A stretch of 25,482 bases of DNA from Marinilabilia sp. UBA5340 (GTDB lineage Bacteria; Bacteroidota; Bacteroidia; Bacteroidales; Marinilabiliaceae). The position numbers were made by a program, and so were the translations under genes. The stretch lies in assembly GCA_002411085.1 (NCBI GenBank), contig DHQK01000208.1, forward strand, positions 1 to 25,482. The letters run 5' to 3'. Under the pieces are notes generated by a model. That model was not told where the DNA came from and did no database searches. It worked only from the letters and a program-made list of their open reading frames with translations. This document shows, one piece after another, positions 8,504-16,349 of this stretch (position 1 is its first letter; each line of letters begins with the position of its first letter).

Positions 8504-9484
8504 TTATTGCGTTCTGGCTATAGCATCCTCAATAATTTCTGTCATCACATCTCTCATGTTCATTCCCATAGCCTCTGCCTGTTGAGGAATAAAGCTGGTG
8601 GGAGTCATTCCGGGAGTGGTGTTTACTTCCAACAGAAATATTTTCTCTTTGGTAATGATGAAGTCTGTACGTACTATTCCTTTGCAATTGAGAATGTCAT
8701 AAATAAGAGAAGTGATTTTTTGTATTTTGTCTGTCAATTCTTCGGAGATGCGTGCCGGTGTAATTTCAATGGCTTTCTCTGCATTGTATTTGGCTTCAAA
8801 ATCAAAAAACTCATTTTTACTAATGACTTCAGTTAATGGCATAACAACATCACGTTGCAGGGTTTTGTATATACCACAGGTCACTTCTGTTCCTTCCATC
8901 AGGCTTTCCACGAGTACTTCATTGCTTTCTTCGAAAGCTTTTTCTATGGCTGGCGTTAGTTCTTCGGGTGTTTTTACTTTGGAGATTCCAAAGCTGGATC
9001 CGCCGGCATTGGGTTTTACAAAACACGGGATTCCCAGTTTTTCGCGAATATCTTCAGGGTTGAATTCACGTCCTTTACGAATCAGAATAGAGTCGGCTAC
9101 GGCAACCCCAAAGCCTTTGAGGTAAGTATTGCAGGTAAATTTATTGAAAGTAAGGGCGGATGGCAACACATCGCATGTGGTATGTGGAATTTTCAGCATC
9201 TTCAGATATCCCTGCAGCAAACCGTCCTCCCCCGGAGTGCCATGGATGGTGATGTAAAGGCAATCGAAATGATTTTTTTGACCCTTATACGTAAAGGTGA
9301 AATCATTTTTGTCGATGGGACATACTTCACCACTTGGTTCAGCCACCCACTTTCCTTCAGTGATGAGCACAGGGATGATATGGTATTTCGAAGAATCCAG
9401 AAATGATCTGATACCCTCTGCACTTTTTTTGCTTACCACCACTTCGGAGGAATAACCGCCATATATAATACCAATATTCTTCAT
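8504..9484 (-). CDS. ddl: D-alanine--D-alanine ligase
   Basis: The 326-residue ATP-grasp enzyme joins two D-alanines for the peptidoglycan stem peptide in the cytoplasm. Visible motifs: GGYSSE (9-14, E14 being the N-terminal catalytic Glu), HGTPGEDG (81-88), the ATP-binding loop PNAGGSSFG (158-166), the omega-loop FDFEAKY with Y233, and the metal/ATP motif EVNTTPGMTPTS (286-297). The tyrosine at the end of the omega loop is the one expected in D-Ala-D-Ala ligases, not D-Ala-D-Lac ligases. It is the last of three co-directional genes (PASTA protein, rluD, ddl), separated from rluD by 245 bases, so it may also have its own promoter. The ATG at 9484 gives the standard N-terminus MKNIGIIYGG. Confidence 0.95.
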   Translation of the reverse strand: MKNIGIIYGGYSSEVVVSKKSAEGIRSFLDSSKYHIIPVLITEGKWVAEPSGEVCPIDKNDFTFTYKGQKNHFDCLYITIHGTPGEDGLLQGYLKMLKIPHTTCDVLPSALTFNKFTCNTYLKGFGVAVADSILIRKGREFNPEDIREKLGIPCFVKPNAGGSSFGISKVKTPEELTPAIEKAFEESNEVLVESLMEGTEVTCGIYKTLQRDVVMPLTEVISKNEFFDFEAKYNAEKAIEITPARISEELTDKIQKITSLIYDILNCKGIVRTDFIITKEKIFLLEVNTTPGMTPTSFIPQQAEAMGMNMRDVMTEIIEDAIARTQ

Positions 9485-9549
9485 GTTGTCGGGCTTTTAT
9501 TGAAGTCGGATCATTATTAGATTGAATGGGTTCTTTATTTTTATTCAAC

Positions 9550-9564
9550 CATGTCTCAGACATG
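9550..9564. repeat. 15-bp near-perfect palindrome upstream of ddl
   Basis: CATGTCT-C-AGACATG is a 7-bp inverted repeat around one central base, 66 bases before the ddl start. It could be a regulator operator. The rest of the 245-base rluD-ddl gap holds no supported gene. Confidence 0.3.
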
Positions 9565-9729
9565 TTGCCAAGATTGGGTTTAATTACTTTCCTGAGGAAA
9601 ATAAAGCTTTCCTGCCGGGTAATATAGGTTTCTTTTAGCTAAATCCTTGTCGTGTTCATTCCTTTTATCAATGCTTTGTCTATCAGGAGAGCTTTTATGT
9701 TCTCTCTCCGGGCAGTCAGAAGTTCCTCT

Positions 9730-10815
9730 TTAATCTTCTTCTCTCCCAGCAATATAATTTCTCCATTTCTCTATGGTTTGTACCATGTCGTCGGGGAGCG
9801 CGGAGTCAAATTGCATAAATTCACCGGATGTAGGGTGCTCGAATCCCAGAGTCTTGGCATGCAGGGCCTGACGCGGGAGAAGCGCGAAGCAATTTTTCAC
9901 AAATTGCTTATATTTGGTAAATGTGGTTCCCTTCAGTATTTGATTTCCGCCATAGCGTTCATCATTGAAGAGCGTATGTCCGATATGTTTCAGGTGCACA
10001 CGAATCTGGTGTGTCCGGCCGGTTTCCAGATTACACTGCACGAGGGTGACATAGCCCAGACGCTCCAGTACTTTGAAATGGGTGACTGCAGGTTTGCCCT
10101 GAGATTCATCTGCAAATACCGTCATTTGTTTTCTGTCGCGTACACTTCGTCCGATATTTCCTGTGATTGTGCCCTCGTCTTCTTTCATACTGCCCCAGAC
10201 TATCGCCTGATAGGTGCGTTCTGTGGTTTTGAAAAAGAACTGGCGGGCCAGATGAGTTTTTGCTTCTTCTGTTTTGGCAATAACCAACAGGCCTGAGGTG
10301 TCCTTGTCTATGCGATGTACCAGCCCCGGACGGGGGTCGTTCCCCTGAAACAAAGGGTGGTCTTTGAGGTGCCAGGCCAACGCATTGACCAGTGTTCCGG
10401 TGTAATTTCCAAATCCTGGATGTACTACCATGCCCGGATTTTTGTTTATTACGATCAGGGCGTCGTCTTCGTAGACGATATTGAGGGGGATATCTTCAGG
10501 GATAATCTCAATTTCCCGGGGTGGCCAGGTCATTTCGATGGTAATAACATCTCCTGGTTTCACCTTGTAGTTGACTTTTACCGGTTGACCGTTGGCAAGC
10601 ACGCTTCCTGCAGCTGCTGCATCCTGTATCTTATTTCTGGAGGCATTCTCTATTCGGTTGACCAGAAATTTGTCTACACGCAGAAGATTCTGCCCGGCAT
10701 CTGCTACAAAACGGTAATGTTCGTATAGTTCATTGTTCGATCCGGTAGTCCCTTCCTCTTCAATAAGCTCTTCCAGTTCCTCTGATTCGTCAAATTCCGG
10801 TTTTTCTTTTTCCAT
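9730..10815 (-). CDS. rluD: Large-subunit rRNA pseudouridine synthase, RluD type
   Basis: The 361-residue protein makes pseudouridines in 23S rRNA. An acidic, low-complexity N-terminus (residues 1-28, EESEELEELIEEE-like) precedes an S4 RNA-binding domain (about 45-92, LRVDKFLVNRIENASRNKIQ). The catalytic domain runs from about 112 to 340. The catalytic aspartate is D170 in HRIDKDTSGLLVIAK, and the C-terminal motif LETGRTHQIRVHL is present. By family knowledge RluD-type enzymes modify helix 69 (positions 1911/1915/1917), but exact target sites cannot be read from sequence. It follows the PASTA gene by 89 bases on the same strand and likely shares its transcript. Confidence 0.93.
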   Translation of the reverse strand: MEKEKPEFDESEELEELIEEEGTTGSNNELYEHYRFVADAGQNLLRVDKFLVNRIENASRNKIQDAAAAGSVLANGQPVKVNYKVKPGDVITIEMTWPPREIEIIPEDIPLNIVYEDDALIVINKNPGMVVHPGFGNYTGTLVNALAWHLKDHPLFQGNDPRPGLVHRIDKDTSGLLVIAKTEEAKTHLARQFFFKTTERTYQAIVWGSMKEDEGTITGNIGRSVRDRKQMTVFADESQGKPAVTHFKVLERLGYVTLVQCNLETGRTHQIRVHLKHIGHTLFNDERYGGNQILKGTTFTKYKQFVKNCFALLPRQALHAKTLGFEHPTSGEFMQFDSALPDDMVQTIEKWRNYIAGREED

Positions 10816-10904
10816 GCTATAGTGATTTCATTATTCAGAGCGCTATGTTCTGTTTGTTATCAAAAGCGAACTATTGATTTGTTGTTGTGATGTCAGACAG
10901 GGAT

Positions 10905-11780
10905 TTAAAAGAATTCCTCTTCATCAATATCCTCTTCCTGTGATGAAGGTAAATCCTCATCAATAATTTCTGAAACATCCACGCTGGCAGTATCAGGCAT
11001 AATGTAGGAGGAATCGGTGGTTAGCCATATATCAATGGATGATCCCAGTCTCAGGCGATGATCCCTGTCTCCGGCCGGTTTTTGTTGCCAGACAAAAGCA
11101 TTCAGGGTATCTTCTCTGGATACAACGGTTGAATCATAAATCTGGGCTCCAATATTTAGTGAAAGATCCTGACTTATTTGCTTGGCTTCTTCGAAATGAA
11201 GCCCTGTGAGGTCTGGAACAGCTGTGGTGCGGTTGCTCAGTCCCTGGCCAACAAGCAGGTCGATTACAGCTCCTCTTTCCATCGGGGTTCCCGGTTCAAT
11301 TGGTTTCCCTTTGTAATGTTGTCCCAAAACGAGATTGGTATATTCGGATGGAACGTAGATCAGCTCGCCCACTTCAAGGCCAAAGGATTCTAACATCACT
11401 CTTGCATTTCGGATGCTGTAGTCGATCACATCAGGAACCTGAACCTTTTCGGGTGTCCAGGAGTTGATGGTGAAGAAAATATTCCGGTTTTTCTTTACCA
11501 TGCTTCCAGCGTCCGGTGTTTGTTCGATAACTACTCCGGGAGGTGCATCTTCAATGTAAACGGAATCAATGATGGCATATCTTAATTCGTTTTCCTGAAT
11601 CATGTGCTTGAATTGCTGTTCTGTGAGCCCTGTAAAGTCGGGGGCCGGGAAACCTTTTCCATGTCGGGTATACAACTTGAGTCCCCAAAAAGTAAGGATA
11701 ATTATTATAATACCACTGGCAATGACGATGCCCAGATGTTTGGCGAAAGGCTTGCTGAGTATTGTTTTGAAAAAGGACAT
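10905..11780 (-). CDS. PASTA-domain membrane protein (no kinase domain)
   Basis: The 291-residue protein has a short cytoplasmic N-terminus, one transmembrane segment (about 17-36, IVIASGIIIIILTFWGLKLY) and three consecutive PASTA domains: about 44-110 (FPAPDFTGLTEQQFKHMI...), 113-183 (VQVPDVIDYSIRNARVML...) and 187-256 (TAVPDLTGLHFEEAKQIS...). The tail (270-291) is strongly acidic. PASTA domains occur in Ser/Thr kinases and penicillin-binding proteins, where they contact peptidoglycan; here there is no kinase or transpeptidase domain. Its position ahead of rluD and ddl suggests a role at the cell wall, but its function is not known to me. This gene order is, as far as I recall, common in Bacteroidota. 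Confidence 0.88.
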   Translation of the reverse strand: MSFFKTILSKPFAKHLGIVIASGIIIIILTFWGLKLYTRHGKGFPAPDFTGLTEQQFKHMIQENELRYAIIDSVYIEDAPPGVVIEQTPDAGSMVKKNRNIFFTINSWTPEKVQVPDVIDYSIRNARVMLESFGLEVGELIYVPSEYTNLVLGQHYKGKPIEPGTPMERGAVIDLLVGQGLSNRTTAVPDLTGLHFEEAKQISQDLSLNIGAQIYDSTVVSREDTLNAFVWQQKPAGDRDHRLRLGSSIDIWLTTDSSYIMPDTASVDVSEIIDEDLPSSQEEDIDEEEFF

Positions 11781-12104
11781 GTTCTTTAGTTTTTAATATA
11801 ACGCATCAAAAATAACATAAAATCACCAAACTGAAGAGCAAAATGAAGCGGGCCCACAGTCTTATTTTTCCTGAAGCACAAAATTTATTCCGAAAATATA
11901 TTGCTCCCTTTCCGACCTGAAACTAATGTGAGAGATTTCTGCATAAAAAAACAAGGACTCGTCTTGAATCCTTGTTATCTTTTCTTTTTTCTGCTATTTG
12001 TACAGAAATAATGTGGTTTTGCCAATGTTCAGTGCAACTCGATGGAATTGCGCGGCATATCTAATGGTCTAATGCAGGCATAAAATTATTGCCCGGGCCA
12101 TTGA
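11781..12104. other. 324-base gap between the PASTA gene and rpmH
   Basis: No coding gene is seen. The gap contains a candidate minus-strand -7 box for the PASTA gene (CAAAAATA on the plus strand at 11807-11814, that is TATTTTTG read on the minus strand; no well-spaced -33 box), the rpmH terminator (11944-11990) and an 8-bp palindrome GCCCGGGC at 12091-12098 just after the rpmH stop. Confidence 0.45.
11944..11990 (-). terminator. Rho-independent terminator downstream of rpmH (bidirectional form)
   Basis: Inverted repeat AACAAGGA (11950-11957) / TCCTTGTT (11969-11976) with an 11-base loop. On the minus strand it is followed by a run of seven T, ending the rpmH transcript about 130 bases after its stop codon. 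The plus-strand side is also T-rich (11978-11990). Confidence 0.75.
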
Positions 12105-12263
12105 TTATGCTTTGTGTCTTTTCTCGCTGCTAACGCTCAGTCTTTTGCGACCTTTAGCGCGACGTGAAGCCAATACGCGACGTCCGTTGGCAGTCGCCAT
12201 TCTTGACCTGAAACCATGCTTGTTTCTTCTCTTTCGGTTTGATGGTTGAAATGTCCTTTTCAT
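12105..12263 (-). CDS. rpmH: 50S ribosomal protein L34
   Basis: I translated the minus strand from ATG 12263-12261 to TAA 12107-12105: 52 residues starting MKRTFQPSNRKRRNKHGFRS and ending in SEKRHKA. This is the classic L34 sequence, including the GFRxRM and GRRVLxxRRxKGRKxL motifs, with a few residues more at the C-terminus than the E. coli protein. It is a very basic component of the large ribosomal subunit. The gene stands between rsmG and the PASTA gene; the usual neighbours rnpA, yidC and dnaA are absent here. It has its own promoter candidate and terminator. Confidence 0.97.
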   Translation of the reverse strand: MKRTFQPSNRKRRNKHGFRSRMATANGRRVLASRRAKGRKRLSVSSEKRHKA

Positions 12264-12321
12264 TTTTCTGTGTTTTTTTAGTCACAATGTTTCGAAATCC
12301 GGGAACTTCCCTTACCTCTGT

Positions 12322-12339
12322 AAGCCTTGATGTAGGCTT
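12322..12339 (-). other. Small hairpin in the predicted rpmH 5' leader
   Basis: In the minus-strand transcript, AAGCCT and AGGCTT (6 bp, perfect) pair around a 6-base loop about 60 bases before the L34 start. It could be part of an r-protein leader, but a single short stem is weak evidence. Confidence 0.3.
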
Positions 12340-12389
12340 TGTGGTGACTATGAGTTTATTTATGCCTTCTTTTTCTGAAATTCGGACTG

Positions 12390-12419
12390 CAAAAATACAA
12401 GTTTTTTTTGTCTCCCAAA
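12390..12419 (-). promoter_or_regulatory. Candidate promoter for rpmH
   Basis: Read on the minus strand, TATTTTTG (12397-12390) fits the -7 consensus TAnnTTTG, and a TTTG lies 18 bases upstream (12419-12416). This is close to the usual 19-21 base spacing. It predicts a leader of about 120 bases. Confidence 0.5.
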
Positions 12420-12436
12420 ACTTTGAAGGTCAATTT

Positions 12437-13057
12437 TTACATTGGCAGGTGAACAAGTTTCTTTGTTTCGAAGAATGATTCTTCAAACCACTGACTGAGT
12501 TCGGTGATAAAAATCTTCTTTTTAAAGGGGGCTGTTTCTTCTGTGAGGTCTCCTCCTTTCAGGTATAAAATGCCGTTGGGGATGGCGTTTGCGGGTTTGT
12601 GTTGAATGAGGTGTCTGGTTTGTTTCACAAAGTCGGGAAGATTGGTGACCGCTCTGCTTACAATAAAATCAAATTTACCATTAAACTCCTCTGACCGGGA
12701 GTGAATTGTTTTTACGTTTTTTAAATCAATGCCTTCAGCCACTGCATCGACCACCTTTATTTTTTTTGCGATAGAGTCCAGAAGCGTGAAATTTACTTCC
12801 GGAAAGAATATGCTCAGAGGAATTCCCGGAAAACCACCTCCGGTTCCGACATCAATCACTCGGGTTCCAGGAACAAAATTAATGAAACGGGCGATGGCCA
12901 GCGAATGCAGAACATGGTGGATGTAAAAGCTGTCCATGTCTTTACGCGAAATTACATTGATTTTGCTGTTCCAGTCAGTGTAGATTGTTTTAAGAGCGGT
13001 AAATTGCTCTTTTTGTAATGAGGTAAGATTCGGGAAATATTTAAAGAGAATGTCCAT
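12437..13057 (-). CDS. rsmG: 16S rRNA (guanine-N7) methyltransferase RsmG (GidB)
   Basis: The 206-residue protein fits the family length. It methylates N7 of G527 in 16S rRNA (E. coli numbering) using S-adenosylmethionine. The SAM-binding motif is VIDVGTGGGFPGIPLSIFFP (67-86), followed by LLDSIAKKIKVV and the family motif SRAV (FIVSRAVTNLPDF). It follows the sigma-factor gene by 38 bases on the same strand and is probably cotranscribed with it. In other bacteria rsmG often sits near the origin beside gidA and parAB; no such neighbours occur here. Confidence 0.96.
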   Translation of the reverse strand: MDILFKYFPNLTSLQKEQFTALKTIYTDWNSKINVISRKDMDSFYIHHVLHSLAIARFINFVPGTRVIDVGTGGGFPGIPLSIFFPEVNFTLLDSIAKKIKVVDAVAEGIDLKNVKTIHSRSEEFNGKFDFIVSRAVTNLPDFVKQTRHLIQHKPANAIPNGILYLKGGDLTEETAPFKKKIFITELSQWFEESFFETKKLVHLPM

Positions 13058-13095
13058 GAACGATGAGCATCGGTTTTTCTTTGAAAAAAAGGGGA

Positions 13096-13707
13096 TTAGT
13101 GTTTTTTAACTTCGGAGTTTTTCAAGGTATTGAAAAGTAATTCTCTGGCCCGGAAAAGTTGAGCTTTTACAGTTCCCAACGGAAGATCCAGTTCTTCTGA
13201 AATTTCTTCATACGAATATTCTTTGAAGTAGCGCAACTCAATAAGTGTCCGGTAGCGGGGTTTAAGTTTTTTTACTACGGTCCGCATTAGCACAACTTTC
13301 TGCTCTCGTATCATATATTCCTCCGGATCAGGTGTTTCGTCCTTCAGATGTACCTGCGGCTCTGTTTCCTTTTCTTCCGAAGAGTAACCGCCATCTATGC
13401 TGACATGATTGTTGCGTTTTTTGCGCAGGTAATCAATGCAGTTGTTTGATGCAATTTTAAAAAGCCAGGTACTGAAAGCGTAATTGGGAGAATATTGGCT
13501 GAGATTTTTGAATGCTTTACCGAATGCTTCGATGGTGAGGTCTTCGGCATCCGTCTTATTGTTGATCATTTTGAGCAGCATGAAATATATGGCGTCCCGG
13601 TACCGGGCCATTAGTTCGGCATAAGCCTTTTGATCGCCTTCCACTGCTTTTTCAACCAACTCAAGGTCGTACCTTGCCTTGTCTGATAAGTTCGGATTTA
13701 TTTCCAT
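13096..13707 (-). CDS. ECF-like sigma-70 family RNA polymerase sigma factor
   Basis: The 203 residues contain region 2 (about 24-97: YAELMARYRDAIYFMLLKM, then DAEDLTIEAFGKAFKNL and STWLFKIASNNCIDYLRKKR) and region 4 (about 142-195: LKPRYRTLIELRYFKEYSYEEISEEL and GTVKAQLFRARELL). A charged linker of about 45 residues separates them. No region 1 or 3 is present, which is the ECF layout. No anti-sigma factor gene is adjacent; instead it sits between a glycosyltransferase and rsmG. Its start codon overlaps the end of the glycosyltransferase gene by 10 bases, so the two are translationally coupled or at least cotranscribed. The regulon is unknown. Confidence 0.92.
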   Translation of the reverse strand: MEINPNLSDKARYDLELVEKAVEGDQKAYAELMARYRDAIYFMLLKMINNKTDAEDLTIEAFGKAFKNLSQYSPNYAFSTWLFKIASNNCIDYLRKKRNNHVSIDGGYSSEEKETEPQVHLKDETPDPEEYMIREQKVVLMRTVVKKLKPRYRTLIELRYFKEYSYEEISEELDLPLGTVKAQLFRARELLFNTLKNSEVKKH

Positions 13708-14828
13708 TTCCTTTTTTTTGACCCAGTCAGATTTCCGAAATGATTGGAGGCGATGATGATGGGTTGGATAACATCAAACAGAAATAACCCCCAAAATATT
13801 TTTCCCATTCCGGTTTTATCTGATGCCTTTTTCCAGATTATCAATTTGAATAAAAACAATAATAATGAAAAAGGCAATACCAGTACCGCAAAATTAGGAA
13901 AAAATATAAAATAAACAGTAAGTCCCCAGAATAATTCCCTGGTGAGTGGCTCAGCAAAAAGGGATGCTTTTACTGATTTTTTGTAGTGTGCAGATGCAGA
14001 CAGGTGCCTTTGTTTCTGTGCTTTCCATTTTTTAAAGGTGCCCGGTGGTGTACTAATGGTATGTGCTTCCGGGGCAACAGATACCGTTGTATTGGTTGGT
14101 GTTGCTGCTTCCTGTACAAAAAGGTCATCATCACCCGATGCTACATAGATGTGATTTTTAAAGCCATTGGTATTCCGGAAAAGTTGTTTGGTATAAGCCA
14201 TGTTGCGTCCGGTTGCCATGTATGCTTTTCCTGCAATGGCAAACCCAAGGTATTGCAGCGCAATGGTGAAGGTGTCATAGCGTAGCCAAAGGTTGTTCAG
14301 TCCTTTTTCTTTTTTGTAATTGCCGATTCCGATGACAAGCTCTTTGTTTTCCGCTTTCATAGGGGCAACCATTTCTTTTAACCATTGGTCGGATGCCGGG
14401 CGGCAGTCCGCATCCGTTAATACCAGAATGTCATGTTTGGCAGCTTTGATGCCGATGGATAAAGGTAGTTTCTTACCGTGATAAAACTTCTTATCAGGAG
14501 CTATGCGTGTATAGTAAAGGTGTGGATACTTTGCTTTAATGCGAGCAAGCACCATGTCTGTATCGTCTTCTGATCCATCGTTTACGACCACTACCTGATA
14601 GTCCGGATAATCCTGTGTGAGTACTTCAGGAAGGAAAGCTTCCAGGTTTTCTTCTTCATTTCTGGCACTGATCACAACAGAAACCGGGGGGAACTCAATA
14701 TCTCCTGTAGCTTTTTTTCTGAATCTTGCCACGGGCAGAATACGCCGCAATAAAAAAATGAATTGCCACAACCAGACAAAGAGCATGAGTGACAAAAGAA
14801 CCGTTTCAGTGGTGTTGGGAATATTCAT
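13698..14828 (-). CDS. Membrane-anchored family 2 glycosyltransferase
   Basis: The 376-residue protein starts with a transmembrane segment (about 8-32). A GT-A domain follows: VSVVISARNEEENLEAFL (49-66), VVVVNDGSEDDTD (79-91) and the DXD-type metal site TDADCRP (138-144). Further motifs are GDDDLFVQEA (232-241) and QKQRHL (271-276), which correspond to the general-base D and the (Q/R)XXRW-like motif of processive GT2 enzymes. Two more membrane stretches follow (about 299-332 and 344-361). It should transfer a sugar from a nucleotide donor to a membrane acceptor, with the active site in the cytoplasm. The product cannot be named. It is the first gene of the run with the sigma factor and rsmG. 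Confidence 0.9.
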   Translation of the reverse strand: MNIPNTTETVLLSLMLFVWLWQFIFLLRRILPVARFRKKATGDIEFPPVSVVISARNEEENLEAFLPEVLTQDYPDYQVVVVNDGSEDDTDMVLARIKAKYPHLYYTRIAPDKKFYHGKKLPLSIGIKAAKHDILVLTDADCRPASDQWLKEMVAPMKAENKELVIGIGNYKKEKGLNNLWLRYDTFTIALQYLGFAIAGKAYMATGRNMAYTKQLFRNTNGFKNHIYVASGDDDLFVQEAATPTNTTVSVAPEAHTISTPPGTFKKWKAQKQRHLSASAHYKKSVKASLFAEPLTRELFWGLTVYFIFFPNFAVLVLPFSLLLFLFKLIIWKKASDKTGMGKIFWGLFLFDVIQPIIIASNHFGNLTGSKKRKWK

Positions 14829-14908
14829 GATATTTGATAATTGCCGGGCAAAAGTGCGATTTTTTTCCTTAGGTTACAATGTATGAACGTAAAAACGGTC
14901 AATACTTG

Positions 14909-14916
14909 TATCTTTG
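14909..14916 (+). promoter_or_regulatory. -7 promoter box upstream of tgt
   Basis: TATCTTTG matches TAnnTTTG exactly, 69 bases before the tgt ATG. The -33 region lacks a good TTTG at the usual spacing, so the call rests on the -7 box and its position. Confidence 0.5.
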
Positions 14917-14985
14917 CAACCCTGTTTTGTTATTTACAGAACAATGGATTGTACATTTTTTGAATTTTGATGTTAGCCGAAAACA

Positions 14986-16116
14986 ATGCAATTTAAACTT
15001 GAAAATACTGATCGTCAAACTGCCGCAAGAGCAGGTGAAATTAATACAGATCATGGAAATATTCCAACTCCGATTTTTATGCCAGTGGGTACCGTGGGGA
15101 GTGTTAAAGGAATTCATGCTAATGATCTGAAAGAAGAGGTGAAAGCTCATATTATTCTGGGAAATACTTATCATTTGTACCTGCGTCCTGGTCTTGATGT
15201 GTTGGAACAGGCTGGTGGGTTACATCGCTTCAATGCCTGGGATAAGCCTATCCTGACTGATAGCGGTGGTTTTCAGGTGTTTTCGTTGAGCGACAGACGC
15301 AAGCTGTCTCACAAGGGAGCTGAATTTCGTTCTCATCTTGATGGATCCAAGCATTTGTTTACTCCTGAAAATGTTGTGGATATACAACGAACTATAGGTG
15401 CCGATATCATCATGGCTTTTGATGAATGCCCCCCCGGAGATGCTGATTACAAGTATGCATTACAGTCGATGGAGCTTACACATAAATGGCTCCAACGTGG
15501 AATTGATCGTTTTGATTCTACGGAGCCGAAATACGGATACAATCAGACCTTCTTCCCGATAGTGCAGGGGGCGGGGTACCCCGAGTTGCGCCGAAAATCA
15601 GCCGAGTATATTGCCTCTTTTGAACGGGATGGTAATGCTATTGGTGGTTTGGCCGTGGGTGAGCCGGAAGAGGTTATGTATCAAATGATTGAGGTGGTAA
15701 ATGAAATTTTACCACAGGATAAGCCCCGTTATCTTATGGGAGTGGGGACACCGGTAAATATTCTGGAAGCCATCAGCCGGGGAGTGGATATGTTTGATTG
15801 TGTAATGCCAACCCGCAACGGGCGAAATGGAATGTTGTTTACCAGCCAGGGGATCATCAATATTAAAAATGAAAAGTGGAAAAAAGATTTTTCGCCCATT
15901 GATGCTGATGGTCATTGTTCTTTTGATTTGTTGTATTCCAAGGCCTACTTGCGTCATCTTTTTGTTTCTCGTGAAATGCTGGGGCCTCAGGTGGCTTCTA
16001 TCCATAATTTATCTTTTTATTTGTGGCTCGTAGGAGAGGCTCGCCGGCAGATTCAGGAAGGAACTTTTAGTGGGTGGAAAGATCAAATGGTAAAACAACT
16101 GGCAAGGCGTTTGTAG
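14986..16116 (+). CDS. tgt: tRNA-guanine transglycosylase (queuine tRNA-ribosyltransferase)
   Basis: The 376-residue enzyme exchanges guanine 34 of GUN-anticodon tRNAs for preQ1 in queuosine synthesis. The proton-transfer Asp is D92 (LTDSGGFQVFSL), the nucleophile is D271 (FDCVMPTRNGRNG), and the substrate loop GGLAVGE (220-226) has the Val typical of bacterial preQ1 enzymes. The usual zinc site, CxCxxC plus His, is degenerate: the aligned stretch reads PIDADGHCSFDLLYSKAYLRH, so the first Cys is G309, the second is kept as C311, and the third is D314; the His is kept as H340. Start ATG 14986 gives the expected N-terminus. An LptF/LptG-type gene follows 233 bases later. Confidence 0.95.
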   Translation: MQFKLENTDRQTAARAGEINTDHGNIPTPIFMPVGTVGSVKGIHANDLKEEVKAHIILGNTYHLYLRPGLDVLEQAGGLHRFNAWDKPILTDSGGFQVFSLSDRRKLSHKGAEFRSHLDGSKHLFTPENVVDIQRTIGADIIMAFDECPPGDADYKYALQSMELTHKWLQRGIDRFDSTEPKYGYNQTFFPIVQGAGYPELRRKSAEYIASFERDGNAIGGLAVGEPEEVMYQMIEVVNEILPQDKPRYLMGVGTPVNILEAISRGVDMFDCVMPTRNGRNGMLFTSQGIINIKNEKWKKDFSPIDADGHCSFDLLYSKAYLRHLFVSREMLGPQVASIHNLSFYLWLVGEARRQIQEGTFSGWKDQMVKQLARRL

Positions 16117-16281
16117 CAATTGTTATGATTTTTTGTTCCTTTGTAATGTCAGGTAGGAGGTTAGGGAGAAGAGTTTTGATTTCGGAGGTTGATGTTTGGG
16201 TAAAACCTTTTTTTATATGCTTGGGGGCAGATGCTTGATGCCGGTTGGTTTTCTTTTTTATTAAACATCAAGATCCGAATA

Positions 16282-16315
16282 CCTGTATGGATAACAAGAA
16301 GTGTTGTAATACAGG
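16282..16315 (+). other. Inverted repeat in the leader of the LptF/LptG-type gene
   Basis: CCTGTAT (16282-16288) and ATACAGG (16309-16315) form a perfect 7-bp stem, with AACA/TGTT able to pair inside it. It ends 34 bases before the TTG start. There is no T-run after it, so it is more likely a leader structure or operator than the tgt terminator. Confidence 0.4.
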
Positions 16316-16349
16316 AATATTTATGAGGTGACTGATAAACAGAATAGTT

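Noticed and set aside
9357..9563. Minus-strand 68-codon frame overlapping the ddl start
   Set aside because: Most of it lies inside ddl in another frame, and the product has no family character.
9652..10296. Plus-strand 214-codon frame opposite rluD
   Set aside because: RluD is unmistakable on the other strand; the antisense frame is a by-product of its codon usage.
12105..13057. Replication origin near rpmH and rsmG
   Set aside because: These genes often lie near oriC, but I found no cluster of DnaA boxes (TTATCCACA) and no dnaA, rnpA, yidC, gidA or parAB.
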